Below, piece after piece: positions 29,510 to 38,628 of a stretch of 49,914 nt of DNA (its first letter is position 1; the number at the start of each line of letters is the position of its first letter). Position numbers and translations under genes: made by a program. The notes below the pieces were generated by a model. It did no database searches. It was not told the DNA's origin and was given only the letters and a program-made list of their open reading frames with translations. Source of the DNA: Neocallimastix lanati (nom. inval.) (lineage: Eukaryota; Neocallimastigomycota; Neocallimastigomycetes; Neocallimastigales; Neocallimastigaceae); NCBI GenBank assembly GCA_016946835.1, contig JACVTC010000123.1:505001-554914 (forward strand). Reading direction: 5' to 3'.

Positions 29510-30689
29510 CAATATAAATTTATACTAAACATTAAAACATTTGATTATCGGAAAATTTAAAAAAAAAAAGAAAAGATTTTTGATTTTGATTTTGTTTACT
29601 TTTTTATCATTTTTATTAATTTTTAATGTAAAACAAATTTAATTTAATTTAGAAATAGTTTATATAAAGAATAACATTTAATTAATCCTATTTAATAAAT
29701 TAAAATTTCATACAATGAGATAATTAAATAGTATTAATTGGCTTTTATTATTATTATTAATTTATTTTATTTATTGGATATAAGAATTTATTTATCTATT
29801 TTTTAGTTTTTTTTATAAATATTTATTTATTAATACTATTAGTATTAATTTATGATTAGTTATATTTATTGATTAAACAAACAAATGAACAAAAAATATA
29901 TATATATATATATATTTTATTTTAAGCAAAAATTTAAATATTATTATTTATTTCATATTATTTTCATTATTTGAAGTACCTTTAAATTTCCTTAAATTAA
30001 AAATCTTTGATAGTTTCATTAATATTTAATAGAATAAACTATAATCTACTTAAATAAATATATTTTAATTATTAAAATTGATTGATTTATTAATCAGAAT
30101 AGCCTTTAAAATATATCCCTAAATAAATAATCAAAATAAAAAATTATAAAAATAGATTAACGGATTAAAAGTTTTAAAGATATTATAAAATATTATAAAA
30201 TACAGAATAATTAATCATAAGTAGAACCAATAATATTATATCATTACAAAAATAGAAACAAGATGTAAATTTAAAAATATTTATAATGTAAATAGTAAAA
30301 AAAATGATGACCATATGAAAAAAAAAAAAATAGTAATAATAAATAAAAATAATTTATTTATTTATTTATTTATTTATTAATTTTTTTTTTTTTTAAAAAA
30401 AAAAAAAACCGTTACTAATCAATTTAAAAACGAATTATTAATTATTATAAGTAAATTAAATCTTAATAGATCAATAATATATATTTTTTATTAATAATTA
30501 TTAAAATTTGTTTTAATAAATTATTTGTTTTAATAAATTATTTGTTTTATTTGTAATTTTATAATTTTAATTTAGAAATATTTTAATCAAAAAGGAAAAC
30601 CTTTTACGGTTTATAAAAATGTGATTTAAATAATAATAATAAATAATAATAACAATAATAATAATAAATAATAAATAATAATAATAATA
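20501..30689. other. AT desert, no gene seen
   Basis: Continuous A/T-only DNA with homopolymers over 30 nt (for example 24642-24679 and 25040-25068) and AAT microsatellites. Slightly GC-richer patches near 21911-21960, 24550-24630 and 25800-26030 were inspected for snoRNA boxes, tRNA arms and coding potential; none was convincing. The longest frames encode only low-complexity Ile/Phe/Tyr/Lys/Asn strings. Confidence 0.7.
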
Positions 30690-31222
30690 AATAATAATAA
30701 TAAATAATAAATAATAAATAATAAATAATAAATAATAAATAATAAATAATAAATAATAAATAATAAATAATAAATAATAAATAATAAATAATAAATAATA
30801 AATAATAAATAATAAATAATAAATAATAAATAATAAATAATAAATAATAAATAATAAATAATAAATAATAAATAATAAATAATAAATAATAAATAATAAA
30901 TAATAAATAATAAATAATAAATAATAAATAATAAATAATAAATAATAAATAATAAATAATAAATAATAAATAATAAATAATAAATAATAAATAATAAATA
31001 ATAAATAATAAATAATAAATAATAAATAATAAATAATAAATAATAAATAATAAATAATAAATAATAAATAATAAATAATAAATAATAAATAATAAATAAT
31101 AAATAATAAATAATAAATAATAAATAATAAATAATAAATAATAAATAATAAATAATAAATAATAAATAATAAATAATAAATAATAAATAATAAATAATAA
31201 ATAATAAATAATAAATAATAAT
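30690..31222. repeat. Heptanucleotide array (AATAATA)n
   Basis: About 530 bases are a nearly pure tandem of the 7-base unit AATAATA, roughly 75 copies. The left end grades into AAT and AATAAT variants. Because 7 is not a multiple of 3, every frame cycles through the same seven residues, so the long open frame over it on the minus strand is an artefact. Confidence 0.95.
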
Positions 31223-31491
31223 AATTTTTAACTGATAATCATATATATTATTTGAGAAAAAAAAATTTTTTTTTTTCAATATTTACAAATTTGTAATTCA
31301 ATTTTCAAGGGGAAAAAAAAGATATGAATTTAATATAATACAGCAAATAAATAAATAAATAAATATATTTATTTGTATTTCATAAGTTTTATAATTAAAT
31401 ATATATGGCTTATTATATATTAAAGTTATAACACATTATGTTATACAATGATTATTTCTTTTAAATGCCATTTTCCTTTTTTTTCTATGTT

Positions 31492-31565
31492 TAATATAGA
31501 AAAAAAGGAATATAACAATAATAAAAATATTTTTATTATTGTTATATTCCTTTTTTTCTATATTA
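31492..31565. repeat. Perfect 74-bp palindrome with no spacer
   Basis: Bases 31492-31528 are exactly reverse-complementary to 31529-31565, giving 37-bp arms with no loop. The arms include the non-repetitive core AAGGAATATAACAATAAT, so this is more than an AT-run coincidence. Confidence 0.95.
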
Positions 31566-31787
31566 TATTTTTATTATATTTAAAAACTATATTACTACGG
31601 ATTTTTATTTTAATTAACAATGTATAAATATATAAATAATAATATATATATAATTACACCACTTATTAATTAATAATAAAAATTATTATTATTCAATTTC
31701 CTTTCATTATCATTTTTTCTTATTAAAAAATTTCTCTAATTTTTAATTGTTAAATTAATAGTTAATAAATCAATTTTCTCTTTCTCT

Positions 31788-31831
<44 letters not shown>

Positions 31832-32135
31832 TTTTTTTTTTTTTTTTATTTTTGATTAAAAATAATAAATATATATATATTTAAAAAAAAAAAAAAAAAC
31901 ATAATGAATGAAATAAAATAAAAAATTCTCATAATATTATTTTTCTACGTATTATTATTTTTTTTTTTATAATATATCTTTTCTATATTATTCTATAATA
32001 TTTTTTTGATTGTATATGTAGATTTTATTTTGTTTTATTTTTATTTTTTATTATTATTATTATTTTTTTTAAAAAAAGAAAGCTATATTTCTAATATTAT
32101 AAATTAATATAAATTATATATACATATTATTTTTT
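31566..32135. other. AT-rich spacer with long T-runs
   Basis: A/T-dominated sequence with a very long T-rich run near 31791-31850 following a short CT repeat. No gene seen. Confidence 0.65.
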
Positions 32136-32639
32136 ATTAATTATAATTTTTTTTATTTGTAATTTTTTTTTATTTATTATTAAATAATATTTATTATAGT
32201 ATTTCTTTTTTTTTTTTATTACTTAACATAGATTTTTTTTTTTAAATTAAATGTAATAATGTAATTAAATGGATTTAAAGGGTAATATTGTTTTTATTAT
32301 ATTAATTATAATTTTTTTTATTTGTAATTTTTTTTTATTTATTATTAAATAATATTTATTATAGTATTTCTTTTTTTTTTTTATTACTTAACATAGATTT
32401 TTTTTTTTAAATTAAATGTAATAATGTAATTAAATGGATTTAAAGGGTAATATTGTTTTTATTATATTAATTATAATTTTTTTTATTTGTAATTTTTTTT
32501 TATTTATTATTAAATAATATTTATTATAGTATTTCTTTTTTTTTTTTATTACTTAACATAGATTTTTTTTTTTAAATTAAATGTAATAATGTAATTAAAT
32601 GGATTTAAAGGGTAATATTGTTTTTATTATATTAATTAT
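32136..32639. repeat. 165-bp tandem triplication
   Basis: Three copies of a 165-bp unit start at 32136, 32301 and 32466, followed by the first nine bases of a fourth at 32631. The copies look identical, including their T-runs of 8-12 bases. Each carries the marker GGATTTAAAGGGTAATATTG. The exact spacing and identity suggest very recent unequal exchange or replication slippage. Confidence 0.94.
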
Positions 32640-32676
32640 CCTTTTTAGGAAGTATCACAAAATATTTATTTTTTAA

Positions 32677-32713
<37 letters not shown>

Positions 32714-32957
32714 AAATCATATTACAATAAGTATATGTTATTTGTTCTTTATTTTTTTATGAGTAACTTTTTTTTTTTTTTAATAAAAAAGAAAAAAAAA
32801 ATAAAAAAATAAAATTAAATAATAAAAAATCATATGAAATATAAATCTAATAATTGAATATAAATAATTAATAAATTATGAAATAGAAAAAAAAAAATAG
32901 TAAATAAAATATGAAATTGAACAATGATGAATAAAATATGTAATAGAAAAAAAAAAT

Positions 32958-33117
32958 GTAATAAAATAAATAAAATATATCAATAGTAATAAAAAAAAAA
33001 GTAATAAAATAAAATATATCAATAGTAATAAAAAAAAAAAAAGTAATAAAATAAAATATATCAATAGTAATAAAAAAAAAAAAGTAATAAAATAAATAAA
33101 ATATATCAATAGTAATA
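32958..33117. repeat. Short tandem repeat, four copies of about 42 bp
   Basis: Four copies begin at 32958, 33001, 33043 and 33084 (periods 43, 42 and 41). Each has the core ATATATCAATAGTAAT followed by an A-run of variable length; the last copy is partial. The reading frame over this repeat on the minus strand is low-complexity and not a gene. Confidence 0.88.
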
Positions 33118-33360
33118 TTAGTATCATTATAGAAATATTAAAAATATATATAAAATATACTTTTATAGTAAACATTAAATAAAAATGATTAGTTTATAAC
33201 AATATGTTTATTATTATTATTTTTTTTTTTTTATAATTCATTGATTTGATTTTCCATTAAATTTGTTGCAATTTAAATAAGCGGTTTTTTCTTTATTAAT
33301 TAAAAAATAAATTATTAATATAATTATAATTAAAAAATAAATAAGTAAAAAAAAAAGTAT

Positions 33361-33497
33361 ATAAATTAACATGTATCTAAATTTAGCCACAGTTCTTGTA
33401 TAAATAGAACTGGTTTTACTTTAATTGTAAATCTGAGGTTAGTTATTAACACATAATAATAAACATTTATTATAAAACCCATTTTTACCTTCTAAAA
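33361..33497 (+). repeat. 5' LTR fragment of the copia-like element
   Basis: It matches the last 137 bp of the right LTR exactly, including a TATA-like TATAAATAG at 33399-33407. The first part of the LTR is missing; AT-only DNA abuts instead. Confidence 0.85.
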
Positions 33498-33920
33498 GAT
33501 TAAGAGTCTCAAGACTCTAATCGACTGAGCGAAAGAAGCTGACAAGTAATAGAAGATTTCAAAATGGTAATTACAAAAGACTCTTAATCAAAAATATGAA
33601 GAAATGAAATCTATATTACAATAACTATAATAGCTGGAACTATAGAAGAACTACTAGCCTTCATAACCCCCACATAAAATAAATGTGAAATTAGTAAGAC
33701 CGAACAAGAATGTCACCTCTAAAATAATATGGTTAATGTTAATCCACAAAACATATAAATTATGGTTATTGCTAAACCAAAAAGCAAATATAAATTACCA
33801 AAGAAGGGACAAAATAAACTTGTATGAAAAATACATCGTAGTCGGCATATATAATTTAAAACTAAATAAATTTAAACTTCTTTGAAGCAAACTAGATTTT
33901 TGTATAAACAGAAAATCAAG

Positions 33921-33932
33921 TTTGAGGGGGAA
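33921..33932 (+). other. Polypurine tract of the copia-like element
   Basis: TTTGAGGGGGAA lies directly before the TG that opens the 3' LTR. This is the usual site for plus-strand DNA priming and it sets the element's orientation. Confidence 0.75.
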
Positions 33933-34163
33933 TGTTAGAAGTAGAAATTTATGATATAAAAATAAATATTAAATTAGATTAAATTAATATGAATATACGA
34001 ATCATATTATGTAATACATTAATTAAATAAATTAACATGTATCTAAATTTAGCCACAGTTCTTGTATAAATAGAACTGGTTTTACTTTAATTGTAAATCT
34101 GAGGTTAGTTATTAACACATAATAATAAACATTTATTATAAAACCCATTTTTACCTTCTAAAA
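33933..34163 (+). repeat. 3' LTR of the copia-like element
   Basis: It begins TGTTAGAAG right after the polypurine tract and ends CTTCTAAAA, giving nearly complementary termini. Its last 137 bp are duplicated at 33361-33497. Confidence 0.8.
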
Positions 34164-34520
34164 AATATTGATGTATTTATATTTTTGAAGTAAATATTTA
34201 AATATTAAAAATTTTTTTTTCATATATAAATAGCTTTACAAATATCTGTTTAAATAAATAATAAATAAAAAAAAATAATAATAATATAAAATAAACAATA
34301 TAGTAATATAATTAATAAAAAAAATAATAATATAAACAGTATTGCTATAATTATAAAAGGATTGTCATTAATAATAATAATGACGATTAAATTATAAATA
34401 ATATTATTATTATTTACAAATATATATATAAATGAATTAAAAAAAATAATATTTACCTACTTAAACTAATAGAGGAAAAGAACAAATTATTTTAAACAGA
34501 AAATATAAGTTTAATCTTTC
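34164..34520. other. AT-rich spacer
   Basis: A/T-dominated sequence with AAT repeats between the copia-like remnant and the transposase relic. No inverted termini for the transposase were recognised. Confidence 0.6.
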
Positions 34521-35853
34521 ATCCAAAAGGAAAGACAATTCAAAAAATATAAATGTACAGAATATAAAACATTAAATCAATGTCCATCTTTCATTATTTT
34601 AAATAATGAGAATCAAATCTTAGAATAGGATGACTCACATAATCATCTTGAAAATAAATTTGGAGCAGCTAAATCAATTGTAAACAATAAAATTAAAGAT
34701 GAAATTTCAAAAAGTTCAATTCCTTTTAATGTAAATATAAAACGTACATATGATGAAATTTCTCAAGGTATGGGCCTTATATGTCCAGGATATAATTCAA
34801 TTAAATCCCAAGTAACAAGAAGTAGAAGAAAACAACTACCTCCTGATATAACAACATTTGATGAAATTCCCAATGAATCAAAATATTATAAAACAAAAAG
34901 GGATGAAAATTTTATGATTTTCAAAAATAATGATTTAATTGATTTTCAATCTCCATTCCAAGCAGAGTTATTTTCTAAAGATAAACATATTTTTGCGGAT
35001 GGCATATTTTATATTGCACCTATATTTAGTTATCAAGTATTCATAACCAGAACCTATGTTACAGAATTAAATTGTTTTTACACTACTTCCTTTTCTATAT
35101 TAAAAAATAAAAAGCAAACAACTTATGAAATATTATTTGAAGAAATAAAAAAAAATTCTAGTAAATATAATAGTATTGAAATTACACCAAAAATATTTCA
35201 TTGCGATTTTGAAAAAGCTGTATCTAATGCTGCACAAAAAGTTTTTATTAATGCAAATATTAAATACTGTATATGGCATTTTAAAAGAGCATTAGAAATT
35301 AAAAAAAAAAAAAAAATTATGTGGTAATAAAGTAGAAAAAATAAAAGATTTATATATTTATTATAATAATATTTCGAACTTTCCTTTCATTAATCCTGAA
35401 TATATATATGATATATATAGTAAAATAAAATGTGAGTGCCAAGAACATAATTATGTTCAATTTTTAGAATTTTTAGAATATTTTAAAAAAAACTTATTTA
35501 ATTAACTTTGAAACTGAAAATTGGAACTATTATGATAATATTGAGCATATTACAAATAATGTTTCAGAAACTTTTAATAAATACTTAAAAAAATTATTTG
35601 CAAAAAAACCAAACTTTTTTCAATTACTATCAGAAGAATCAAAATATTACATTGTATACGAAAGGAGAACTGCTGGAATTTTAAGAAATAAAAAACAAAA
35701 AAAAATTAATAAGAACTGAGGAAATTAAAGCTATGGTTAAATATTACAAAAAATATGGAAATTCTATTAAAAAAAAAGGAAAGTGTTAGAAATGATTTCA
35801 TTGAATTATGGTTGAAATGCTTAAATGATTTAAATATAAAAATTATTGATTAA
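34521..35853 (+). pseudogene. FLYWCH/MULE-type transposase, broken copy
   Basis: The protein can be followed on the plus strand through several frames. At the N-terminus a FLYWCH-like zinc finger shows the Cys residues of KYKC and NQCPSF and the SHNH histidines, interrupted by an in-frame TAG at 34626-34628. The longest intact piece (34770-35327, 185 codons) holds the MULE transposase core: FADGIFYIAP with Asp at residue 77, HCDFEKA with Asp at 146, then CIWHFKRAL. The C-terminal part has NWNYYDNIEHITNNVSETF, typical of the family. Four frameshifts all lie in A-runs: 35301-35316, 35485-35492, 35697-35705 and 35769-35777. The last frame ends at a stop at 35851-35853. MULE transposases excise and insert DNA transposons; this copy cannot make the full enzyme as written. 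Confidence 0.85.
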
Positions 35854-36403
35854 ATAATAAATTATTAAGAAATGACAGAAAATTGACCAAATGAATTCTG
35901 TCATATATAATAATAATTTTTTAATAGTAAAAATTATTTTAAAAAGAGAATAAATGAATAAATACAATAGTTATTAAAGTATTTTTAATCTTTATTAGAT
36001 TAGGTTAGCTTAAGAACATTAAAATATATTTTTTTTTATAATTAAAATATTGTTATAATATTATTTTTTTACAAAATATTAAAATATATCTTTATAATTA
36101 AAATTATTTTTATAATTAAAAATTATTAATAATTATTTTATTTTAAAAAATATCTATAATTAATTATAAAATATAATAAAAACACGTTTAAAAAAATTAT
36201 TTTGAATTTTTTATTTATTTATTTATTTATTTATTCATTTATTTATATTAATAAGCCACTTGTCGAAATGCAATCTGGGGAAATGCAACTCTCCCATTTT
36301 AATTATTATTTTCTTTTTAATCCAATCTTTTTAAACATCTTATTAAATATTATTAATTAATAAAAATTAAAATTTTTTTTAAATTAATAAAATTACCGTT
36401 ATT
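35854..36403. other. AT-rich spacer with one small GC-richer patch
   Basis: Mostly A/T with a (TTTA)n stretch near 36215-36245. A patch at about 36253-36298 has two copies of GAAATGCAA and a weak TGGG/CCCA hairpin; I cannot assign it. The tRNA terminator is listed separately. Confidence 0.6.
36389..36392 (-). terminator. Pol III terminator of the tRNA
   Basis: The minus strand has TTTT beginning 12 nt after the discriminator base of the tRNA, and a longer T-run follows further on. This is the usual RNA polymerase III stop signal. Confidence 0.65.
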
Positions 36404-36496
36404 TGCTCCTGGCGGGGGTCGAACCCGCGATCTTCGCGTAGCATAAGAGGATCACCCTTATAAGCACGACGCCTTAAACCTCTAGGCTACAGGAGC
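36404..36496 (-). tRNA. tRNA-Ile (anticodon UAU) with a 19-nt intron
   Basis: The minus strand folds into a full cloverleaf. The acceptor stem is GCTCCTG/CAGGAGC with discriminator A. The D-arm is GCCT/AGGC with GG in its loop, and the anticodon stem TCGTG/CGCGA allows one G-T pair. The variable region is AGATC, and the T-arm GCGGG/CCCGC encloses TTCGACC. The 26-nt unspliced anticodon loop resolves to CU-UAU-A plus a 19-nt intron after position 37 and a final A, as in yeast tRNA-Ile(UAU), which also has an intron. Internal promoter boxes are intact (A: TAGCCTAGAGG; B: GGTTCGACC). It reads AUA codons. No CCA is encoded, as is normal for eukaryotes. Two retrotransposons lie directly upstream of its 5' end. 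Confidence 0.95.
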
Positions 36497-36510
36497 TTCT
36501 TGAAAAATTT

Positions 36511-36979
36511 TGATAAGAAACGAAATATTTAATTAATAATTAATATAAATAAAGTTAATAAGAAAAATAATAAATAAATATATTATAAATATTAAATAGT
36601 TAAATAATTTTATAAATAATTGTTTATAAACATAACTTTAAAATGAAGAATTAGTATAAATAGTTATTAGAAATAATATTTTAATAAATGTTCCTAATTA
36701 TCCAGTAAAATTAGTATATAATATTTTAATAAAATTAGAATTATTATTGATTAATTATATATTTTGATTATTAGAATTATGTTATAAAAGAATTGTATTA
36801 CAGGTTTACTAATTACCTATAAATATTAGAATATTAATAAAACAATATTTTATTTAAAAATGAATTAAATATTTTTATTTAAGTGTTATTATTTAAATAT
36901 ATAAAGACTTGTTATGGACAAGTATAAAAATCATAATCGTTATGAAATGGGAAACAAGATAAATTCCTATTCCATATCA
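36511..36979 (+). repeat. 5' LTR of the TRIM-like element
   Basis: 469 bp, TGATAAG at the start and CCATATCA at the end, matching 37258-37726 base for base on inspection. Confidence 0.93.
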
Positions 36980-36981
36980 AA

Positions 36982-36999
36982 TGGTGGAGAATCCGGGCG
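36982..36999 (+). other. Putative primer binding site of the TRIM-like element
   Basis: TGGTGGAGAATCCGGG begins two bases after the 5' LTR. TGG is what a tRNA 3' CCA would pair with, implying a primer ending in TCTCCACCA. I cannot match this to a standard cytoplasmic tRNA from memory. Confidence 0.5.
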
Positions 37000-37059
37000 C
37001 TCGGCTACCAGGGCTTTTTCCTAAGGAGGGAGGGGAAGTATAAAAATTCTCTCTAGTTT

Positions 37060-37096
<37 letters not shown>

Positions 37097-37242
37097 AAAA
37101 GAAAACCTTCATATAAACAATTCTGAACATTGCTACTGAAAATTGTGAATAACAACTAGATATGAACCTGAAATCAAGAATATTTCGTTCTTATTTAATA
37201 ATTTTTTTTCTTTTAATAACTTCAGGGACGAAGTTATGTCTT

Positions 37243-37257
37243 AAAGGGTGGAGATAT
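37243..37257 (+). other. Polypurine tract of the TRIM-like element
   Basis: AAAGGGTGGAGATAT immediately precedes the 3' LTR, where plus-strand DNA synthesis is primed in LTR retrotransposons. Confidence 0.7.
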
Positions 37258-37726
37258 TGATAAGAAACGAAATATTTAATTAATAATTAATATAAATAAA
37301 GTTAATAAGAAAAATAATAAATAAATATATTATAAATATTAAATAGTTAAATAATTTTATAAATAATTGTTTATAAACATAACTTTAAAATGAAGAATTA
37401 GTATAAATAGTTATTAGAAATAATATTTTAATAAATGTTCCTAATTATCCAGTAAAATTAGTATATAATATTTTAATAAAATTAGAATTATTATTGATTA
37501 ATTATATATTTTGATTATTAGAATTATGTTATAAAAGAATTGTATTACAGGTTTACTAATTACCTATAAATATTAGAATATTAATAAAACAATATTTTAT
37601 TTAAAAATGAATTAAATATTTTTATTTAAGTGTTATTATTTAAATATATAAAGACTTGTTATGGACAAGTATAAAAATCATAATCGTTATGAAATGGGAA
37701 ACAAGATAAATTCCTATTCCATATCA
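37258..37726 (+). repeat. 3' LTR of the TRIM-like element
   Basis: 469 bp, apparently identical to the 5' LTR. It ends one base before the TTTTA target duplication of the 7.1-kb Ty3/gypsy element. Confidence 0.93.
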
Positions 37727-37727
37727 A

Positions 37728-37732
37728 TTTTA
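37728..37732. repeat. Target-site duplication TTTTA, left copy
   Basis: TTTTA directly precedes the TG of the left LTR and recurs directly after the other LTR at 44868-44872. Five bases is the usual Ty3/gypsy duplication size. Confidence 0.85.
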
Positions 37733-38615
37733 TGTAATAATTCTATTAAGAACTAACTCAAAATAGAATTATTAACTACAACTTAACGACTAATTCATTA
37801 AGTTGAGAAAATAAAATAAAATAAAATAAATTTTTTTTACCTTTAATGTAGAGTTTATTATAAAATTAATTATAATAATAACACAAAATGTAAGAGAAGA
37901 ATTGTTTGTATAAATTGATCTTAAAAATATGTTTTTGAATAAGATATTTTTATTAATTTATTAAAGTTAAAAATATAAAAATGTTACTATTATAACTATG
38001 TTTTTTATAATAATAACTCTTGATTTCTCAAAGAGAACTCAAGAGCCTTATTTATATTTTTTTATGAAAATAAGGTTAAATAAGAAAGGGTTTTCTAATC
38101 TTAACAAATCTCTTATCTAGGAAAAGATTAGATAGAAAAACCTAGATAAGTTTTCGATCGATATTCTATCCATATCGATCATCGCATTAATTAAGTAAAA
38201 CCGATTACTTCTAAAAAGTAATTGGAAAAAATCTTAATTAACCGATTTTCCAATCTAATGATCGAAAATAAAAGAATAAAATAATAAAAGATATTTCGAT
38301 CATATAATTTATCCTTATATTAAAAATATAAAATTAAATAGTTAATAAAATACAGAATACATTATAAAATACAGAATACATTATAAAATACAGAATAAAA
38401 TACAATACAAAATACATTAAATACAGTAGAGAATTTAGCATATTGTAAATATATTATTTAAAATTAATTAAATAAATTTTGTTAAATTAATGAATATTTA
38501 AAATTAAATTAAATAAATTTAATAAATATTATATGTAATTAAATAAAGTTATAGTTATAATAACTTAACTAAGAAAATATAATTATTTGCTAACAAATAA
38601 TTATAGATTCTTACA
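37733..38615 (-). repeat. 3' LTR of the Ty3/gypsy element
   Basis: 883 bp, the same as 43986-44867 except for one extra A. It carries a copy of the predicted RNA 5'-end sequence at 38010-38021 (on the plus strand). Confidence 0.95.
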
Positions 38616-38628
38616 TTGCTCTGTTTAA

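Larger units (their letters stand above)
33361..34163 (+). mobile_element. Internally deleted Ty1/copia-like LTR element
   Basis: A 137-bp sequence at 33361-33497 recurs without a difference at 34027-34163. The right copy is the end of a fuller LTR (33933-34163) that starts TGTTAGAAG and ends CTTCTAAAA, near-inverted termini typical of copia LTRs. A polypurine tract TTTGAGGGGGAA (33921-33932) sits directly before it, which sets the orientation as plus. The left LTR has lost about its first 94 bp. Only about 435 bp of interior remains. It holds a 66-codon frame (33685-33885) with no family match that I can defend; it may be a remnant of the RNase H end. The element is non-autonomous or dead. 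Confidence 0.72.
36511..37726 (+). mobile_element. TRIM-like non-autonomous LTR retrotransposon
   Basis: Two 469-bp LTRs with no difference found flank only 278 bp of interior. The LTRs start TGATA and end TATCA, perfect inverted termini. The interior begins two bases after the left LTR with a possible primer site starting TGGTGGAG and ends in a purine-rich tract AAAGGGTGGAGATAT directly before the right LTR, which gives plus orientation. It has no coding capacity; an A-run near 37063-37093 lies in the middle. Size and structure fit terminal-repeat retrotransposons in miniature, which rely on enzymes from a full element. A 4-bp ATTT may be the target duplication (36507-36510 and 37727-37730). 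It starts 14 bp upstream of the tRNA. Confidence 0.85.

Noticed and set aside
30626-31279. 217-codon open frame on the minus strand
   Set aside because: It is only the heptanucleotide array read in one frame; the product is a seven-residue Ile/Tyr/Leu/Phe cycle.
32876-33175. 99-codon frame on the minus strand
   Set aside because: It lies over a short tandem repeat and A-runs and encodes only a Phe/Ile/Leu/Tyr string.
34164-36403. Terminal inverted repeats for the MULE relic
   Set aside because: Flanks are A/T simple sequence; no matching termini could be distinguished from chance.
1817-36403. CRISPR array or prokaryotic operon features
   Set aside because: Repeats are microsatellites or LTRs with no regular spacers, and the content is clearly eukaryotic.
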